In this document: positions 61,401 to 64,000 of the stretch, piece by piece | Numbering within the stretch: the first letter of the stretch is position 1 | How the letters are laid out: every line of letters begins with the position of its first letter | NCBI GenBank assembly: GCA_947451145.1 | Contig: CANFXW010000011.1 | Coordinates: 1 to 64,000 of the forward strand | Length of the DNA stretch: 64,000 nt | Direction: 5' to 3' | From: Sphingomonadaceae bacterium | Lineage (GTDB): Bacteria; Pseudomonadota; Alphaproteobacteria; Sphingomonadales; Sphingomonadaceae | Translations under genes and position numbers: made by a program | The notes under the pieces: model-generated | The model's database searches: none | What the model was told of the DNA's origin: nothing | What the model saw: only the letters and a program-made list of their open reading frames with translations

Positions 61401-62667
61401 GCCGCTGTTCCGGCCGGTGACCACCGATGTACGCGGCGAGCGGCGGTTCATCTCGACAATCGCGCGTCGCCTCGACAGCTTGGGCGCGCTTACCCGCGGT
61501 CAGCGCCAGACTGGCGGACAGAATCTGTTCGATCCTGCCGACAATCTCGAAAGCAGCTATGCCAAGGAGGCGCTCCACCGTTGGTTCGGCCTGCTGTTCA
61601 CCGGCAAGCTCGAGGCAGTGACGTGCTCGCGCTTCGAGGATCTGACCGGCCTGCGCATCGAAGGCCCGGACGGATCGATGGTCGACGATCTCCCCTCGAT
61701 CCAACGCTGGCTCAATCGGCTACTCGCGCTGCCGATTGCCTTGCAGAATGCGATTTTCGATGAGTTCCTCGGACTGGTCGAAGCCCGGATCGACGCCGCC
61801 CGGCAAGCCGGCACGCTCGACCTCGGGGTCGAGACCATCGCGGTCGAGCACTTCGAAGTCTTGTCCGACACGCTGCTGCGCACCGACGCGCTCTCGGGCG
61901 CAACCACGCATCTCCTCGAAATCGAGATCGCCCGCGCACTGAAGCCGTTGTCGCTTGCGCGCCTGGAGGAACTGCATGGCCTGACGGGCGAGCGCCAGCG
62001 CATGATGCGCAACAGCCGCTCGGGCCGGATTGGGTTGCTTGTCCAGGCACGCGGCCTGCTCGCCGACGATGGGACGCGGATCGCGCGCTTCGAGCTCGTC
62101 CGGCCATTGAAACGCGGCCACCTCACCGCCGATCAATTGGACGAGAGCAGTTGGGAGCCGACCGACCCAGCCGAGTTTCGTCGCCTCTGGCAAACCGAGG
62201 TCGATGAGGCTGCCTCCAGCCACAAGCGCGAACGCCTTCATCTCGCGACTGGGCTGCTGCTGCCGGTCTGGGACAAGCTGCCATCCGACTACGTCCGCGT
62301 GAGCCGAATCTCGGCGCGCGACGGGCGCTCGCTGCTCGGCCGCGAGGTTCCGCTCCACTGCGTCCCGGAGCTTTGCCAGGCACTCGGCTTGGAGAGCGAA
62401 AATGCTTTCTCGGCCGAGCAAGTCGTCCAAGCTGTGCTTTCTGGGGGCCGACCGATACAGGTGAAAGGACGCGAGGCGCTCACGCTCAAGCGAAGCCTTG
62501 TCAACGGTGCGCAGCGGCTCGAACTTGCCGGGTGGTCGGCCGCGCGGCTCGATTGGTACAAGGCGCAGGGCTGCTTCACCGAAATCATCCGCTACCAGAC
62601 GCGATTGTTCGTTCCCCTCGACGGAGCAAGCAGTGTTCTGGCTCAAATCAGCGAAAGCCCAAGCTAG
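58426..62667 (+). CDS. SAM-dependent methyltransferase and Strawberry-notch helicase fusion
   Basis: A 1413-residue protein. An N-terminal N6-adenine-type methyltransferase domain shows motif I LEPSAGTGML (about 139-148) and catalytic NPPY (205-208). A superfamily 2 helicase follows: Walker-A-like GDGTGAGKGR (about 475-483), DEAH box (581-584), SAT-like motif YASATGAS, and motif VI QGLGRTNR (979-986). The region between and after fits Strawberry-notch helicases, which accompany phage and plasmid DNA. The start follows AGGAG by eight bases. Probable roles are element replication, DNA modification or defence evasion; these are inferences. Confidence 0.9.
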   Translation: MSHASPAFAFPAPAEPLVLSAARKLAVRLGACQIVTRSVLNAIMSEQFGGSDAEGRWSVRDAHAALELAQVLFLNQATTLTCTMPSDQADRAFTRLEAQVPSQTTRSDEQIEWQQFATPPRIAWIAARACAISAGELVLEPSAGTGMLAVWAAKAGARLALNEISPLRRECLGAMFPGAPVTGHDGELIDELLEPSVAPSVVLMNPPYSHGIERGHDGRTGARHLRSAWKRLLPGGRLVAVMPEWFDLPRFVSGIVGPVALRLNAAIERGFVKQGTSISTRLLVLDKLDGGVSPIIAKPVNFAELCFLVDTLLVRKQSVEEPVIASRSFTPLRLIATSTKPVPLAVRPVAAAPAILPLVYQPLEAPAPIAEQVGHYLPYRPSRIAIPGAVEHPTPLVESVAMGSITAPVPGSIPQLPSNLVAKGVLSAAQAETLIYAASAHARDLSGRYEPEDGGCALKASGEGKCYRIGYFLGDGTGAGKGRQVASVMLDRWVRGERRHIWISKNEALLEDARRDWSALGGLPIDVQPLGQWKLGVPVGMREGILFVTYPTLRSGRSDATRLDQLLDWAGEDFEGVIVFDEAHAMANAAGGEGSRGKVKGSEQGVAGVRLQNLLPRARVLYASATGASDVNNLAYATRLGLWGPETAFANREAFVADIRDGGIAAMELVARDLKSLGLYTARALSFAGVEYEILEHCLTADQIAVYDAYAEAWAIIHTNLREALEATRIVDQDSGDTLNSGAKAAALSVFEGTKQRFFAQVLLSMKLPSLLPAVETALAEGNAVVVQLVSTGEAMLGRRLAVLSDAEREALEIDLSPREYVIDYLTKSFPVRLMAVFTDENGNARSEPMSDDTGAPVLCRSALAARDRMIEQLCALPPIATALDAIIERFGVDQVAEVTGRTRRLIVGRDGCQKLQSRSPRANVAETQAFMDGIKQVLVFSDAGGTGRSYHADLTAKNQARRVHFLLEPGWRADAAIQGLGRTNRTNQASAPLFRPVTTDVRGERRFISTIARRLDSLGALTRGQRQTGGQNLFDPADNLESSYAKEALHRWFGLLFTGKLEAVTCSRFEDLTGLRIEGPDGSMVDDLPSIQRWLNRLLALPIALQNAIFDEFLGLVEARIDAARQAGTLDLGVETIAVEHFEVLSDTLLRTDALSGATTHLLEIEIARALKPLSLARLEELHGLTGERQRMMRNSRSGRIGLLVQARGLLADDGTRIARFELVRPLKRGHLTADQLDESSWEPTDPAEFRRLWQTEVDEAASSHKRERLHLATGLLLPVWDKLPSDYVRVSRISARDGRSLLGREVPLHCVPELCQALGLESENAFSAEQVVQAVLSGGRPIQVKGREALTLKRSLVNGAQRLELAGWSAARLDWYKAQGCFTEIIRYQTRLFVPLDGASSVLAQISESPS

Positions 62668-62922
62668 TTACCGGGCCTGGGCGATCGGGCCAGTTTCATG
62701 CCGAGTCTCCGGCCTGGAATTCGCCGCACCAGTCGCTTCCCTCCGACATGGCCCACCCTTCGTAAGTGGGTGGGAAGCGACGGCAGATGCCAATGTCATG
62801 GCCGTCTTCATCGGGTGTCTGGTCTTAAAAGCGGCAAAACCCGCAGCTTTCGAGATTTCTCTGGTTCACTGTGTTCATGGTTCGAAGCCTTAGCGCCCTC
62901 CCCGCAGCAACTGCAATAGAGG

Positions 62923-62963
62923 TTGCCAAATGGCATTCAATCTCGTATATAGTGCCATATGGA
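62923..62963 (+). promoter_or_regulatory. promoter and operator of toxin-antitoxin genes
   Basis: TTGCCA (62923-62928), 17-base spacer, TATATA (62946-62951). Palindromes TGCCA-AA-TGGCA (62924-62935, over the -35) and TGCCATATGGA (62953-62963, between -10 and ribosome site) are good candidates for antitoxin autoregulation. The rest of the gap from 62668 shows no gene. Confidence 0.6.
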
Positions 62964-62971
62964 GAATTGCC

Positions 62972-63385
62972 ATGCTGGCTTTGCAACCCGTTGATACCGC
63001 CCCCCAAGCGTTCCGGCCCGATCCTGTTACGCAGGAGGAGGCGGCTGCCATGTTTCGGGCGGCGCTCAATCTGTTCGGCAAATGGGAACTGACCGACGAA
63101 CAGGCAGCGACCTTGCTCGACATGCCGGTGCGTTCCTTTCGCCGATGGAAGGCTGAAGGGCCGGGGCGTATCTCCCGGGATGGCTCTGCCCGTCTCTCCA
63201 ACATCATGGGCATTCACAAGGCGCTGCGGATCATCTTCTCGGAGGCCCAGCGAGGGTATGCCTGGATTAAGGCAGGCAATACTGCCTTTGCCGGATCGAG
63301 CGCCCTTGATGTTATGGTCGGCGGCGAACTGACCGACATCATGCGCGTGCGTCGCTATCTCGACGCCGAGCGCGGTGGCTGGTGA
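62972..63385 (+). CDS. MbcA/ParS/Xre family antitoxin
   Basis: 137-residue antitoxin partnered with a RES toxin. It has an Xre-like helix-turn-helix (LTDEQAATLLDMPVRSFRRWKAE) and the C-terminal MbcA/ParS toxin-binding part (IHKALRIIFSEAQRGYAWIKAGNTAFAGSSALDVMVGG). ATG 62972 follows GGAGAA by five bases and lies after the promoter; a longer in-frame ATG at 62930 is upstream of the likely transcription start. Its stop overlaps the toxin's GTG. Confidence 0.9.
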   Translation: MLALQPVDTAPQAFRPDPVTQEEAAAMFRAALNLFGKWELTDEQAATLLDMPVRSFRRWKAEGPGRISRDGSARLSNIMGIHKALRIIFSEAQRGYAWIKAGNTAFAGSSALDVMVGGELTDIMRVRRYLDAERGGW

Positions 63386-64000
63386 CGCTAGCCGAGCATA
63401 TCCCGGTCAGCCGAGTCGAGTGGAAAGGCGCTGTCAGGATCATCCGCAGTGCCTTTCCGCCGATCGACCTGTTCGAGGACATTGCGGACCCGGCGGATTG
63501 GCCGCTGCTAATTTCTGCAGAGCAGAAAACCAACCCGCGGATCATGGCGACGATTGGGAATCTCGACCTCGTGCCAGTGGGTCGCCGGGTAGGCGGTGAC
63601 GGGACGTCCTATTTGATGGCGCCGTTTACGCATGCCAGCACGGATCGTCCGAGCCGCTTCACCGATGGCACCTACGGCGTGCTCTATGTCGGAAATGTCT
63701 TCGAGACGGCACTGTTCGAAACGATCCATCACCATGCCCGTTTCATGACCCGAACCACCGAGGCACCGGGCTGGTCGTCGCAATTTCGCGAGATCGTTCT
63801 ATCGGTCGGTGCCCAGCTGCATGATCTGAGAGGAGCCGAAGCAGCCAATCACCCAGCTCTTGATCCCGGTAGCTATGAGGCTTCTCAAGGCTTAGCGCTG
63901 ACGCTTAAGGCCGGCGGAGCCGATGGGATTGTTTACCCGAGCGTCCGTCACCAGAGCGGCGAATGCGCCGCGCTGTTCTATCCCGACTGTGCTTCGGACC
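63382..64000 (+). CDS. RES domain toxin, 3' end cut by window
   Basis: Open from GTG 63382 to the window end (206 complete codons). RES proteins destroy NAD+ by phosphorolysis or hydrolysis. The family triad residues fit Arg in DRPSRFTDGTYGVLYVG, Glu in FETALFETIHHH and Ser in YPSVRHQSGECAALFYP. The start overlaps the antitoxin stop (GTGA), which couples toxin to antitoxin translation. Only a few C-terminal residues should be missing. Confidence 0.88.
   Translation, partial: MTLAEHIPVSRVEWKGAVRIIRSAFPPIDLFEDIADPADWPLLISAEQKTNPRIMATIGNLDLVPVGRRVGGDGTSYLMAPFTHASTDRPSRFTDGTYGVLYVGNVFETALFETIHHHARFMTRTTEAPGWSSQFREIVLSVGAQLHDLRGAEAANHPALDPGSYEASQGLALTLKAGGADGIVYPSVRHQSGECAALFYPDCASD

Larger units (their letters stand above)
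54977..64000. mobile_element. integrative element at tRNA-Met (left part; right end outside window)
   Basis: Begins at the 3' end of tRNA-Met. It has an integrase oriented away from the tRNA, repeated putative arm sites, a conjugation-type lytic transglycosylase, a primase, a helicase-methyltransferase fusion and a toxin-antitoxin pair. No ordinary housekeeping gene is seen after the tRNA. The far attachment site, which should duplicate the tRNA 3' end, is not within the window, so full size and class (ICE, island or prophage-like) are unknown. Confidence 0.8.

Noticed and set aside
62668..62929. Small open frames in the gap between the helicase gene and the antitoxin
   Set aside because: They overlap the helicase 3' end in other frames or lack ribosome sites.

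Overview
This is a GC-rich alphaproteobacterial chromosome window. Gene content and protein style point to the order Sphingomonadales, for example Novosphingobium or a relative; the genus is inferred, not proven. Supporting signs are the end of a dcw cell-division cluster (ddl-ftsQ-ftsA-ftsZ with a Sphingomonadales-type FtsZ C-terminus), the cobA-DUF2849-cysI-DUF934-cysH sulfur operon, a system-I cytochrome c maturation operon, rpmE for a cysteine-free bL31, and an alphaproteobacterial LexA box.

Bases 1-16560 read mostly rightwards: cell division (ddl, ftsQAZ), a SPOR-domain protein, a YbjN-like protein, proC, a Bax inhibitor-1-like membrane protein, tRNA-Ala(CGC), obgE, proB, an epimerase, an amidohydrolase and three small or envelope proteins. 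Bases 16562-26159 read leftwards: a 265-bp inverted-repeat element, the siroheme/sulfite-reduction operon, then (after the rightward gene rpmE) a four-gene operon for a proteasome-like Anbu protein, a transglutaminase, an alpha-E protein and a circularly permuted ATP-grasp, with a prolyl-hydroxylase-like oxygenase just upstream. tRNA-His(GUG), ccmCDEFGHI, the potassium transporter gene kup and a membrane protein follow at 26283-33933. Bases 33993-41014 read leftwards again (PuuD-like membrane domain, yciB, ftsY, mtaB, dapF, a GGDEF-EAL protein, a 2OG-Fe oxygenase). Bases 41075-48909 hold an EVE protein, an MFS transporter, pgsA, an SPFH protein, oxyR, a tandem pair of paralogous exported proteins of unknown function, and rnd. 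Bases 49022-54834 hold aspS, acpP, fabF, mltG, a peroxiredoxin and a LigT-like protein.

From tRNA-Met (54900-54976) to the right edge lies the left part of an integrative element. A P4-type tyrosine integrase sits directly downstream of the tRNA and is preceded by short repeats with 10-bp phasing. It is followed by a small OB-like protein coupled to a lytic transglycosylase, a zinc-finger/Toprim primase, a 1413-residue methyltransferase plus Strawberry-notch helicase fusion, and a MbcA/ParS-Xre antitoxin with a RES toxin gene that runs off the window. A perfect GAAC-N7-GAAC site, the alphaproteobacterial LexA consensus, lies between the divergent transglycosylase and primase genes and suggests SOS control. 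The other end of the element is not visible.

The parts most worth follow-up are the Anbu/ATP-grasp operon with its neighbouring hydroxylase, the paralogous pair carrying TonB-box-like N-termini, the integrative element with its helicase-methylase and LexA site, and several inverted-repeat elements lying between genes. No CRISPR array or rRNA gene was seen.
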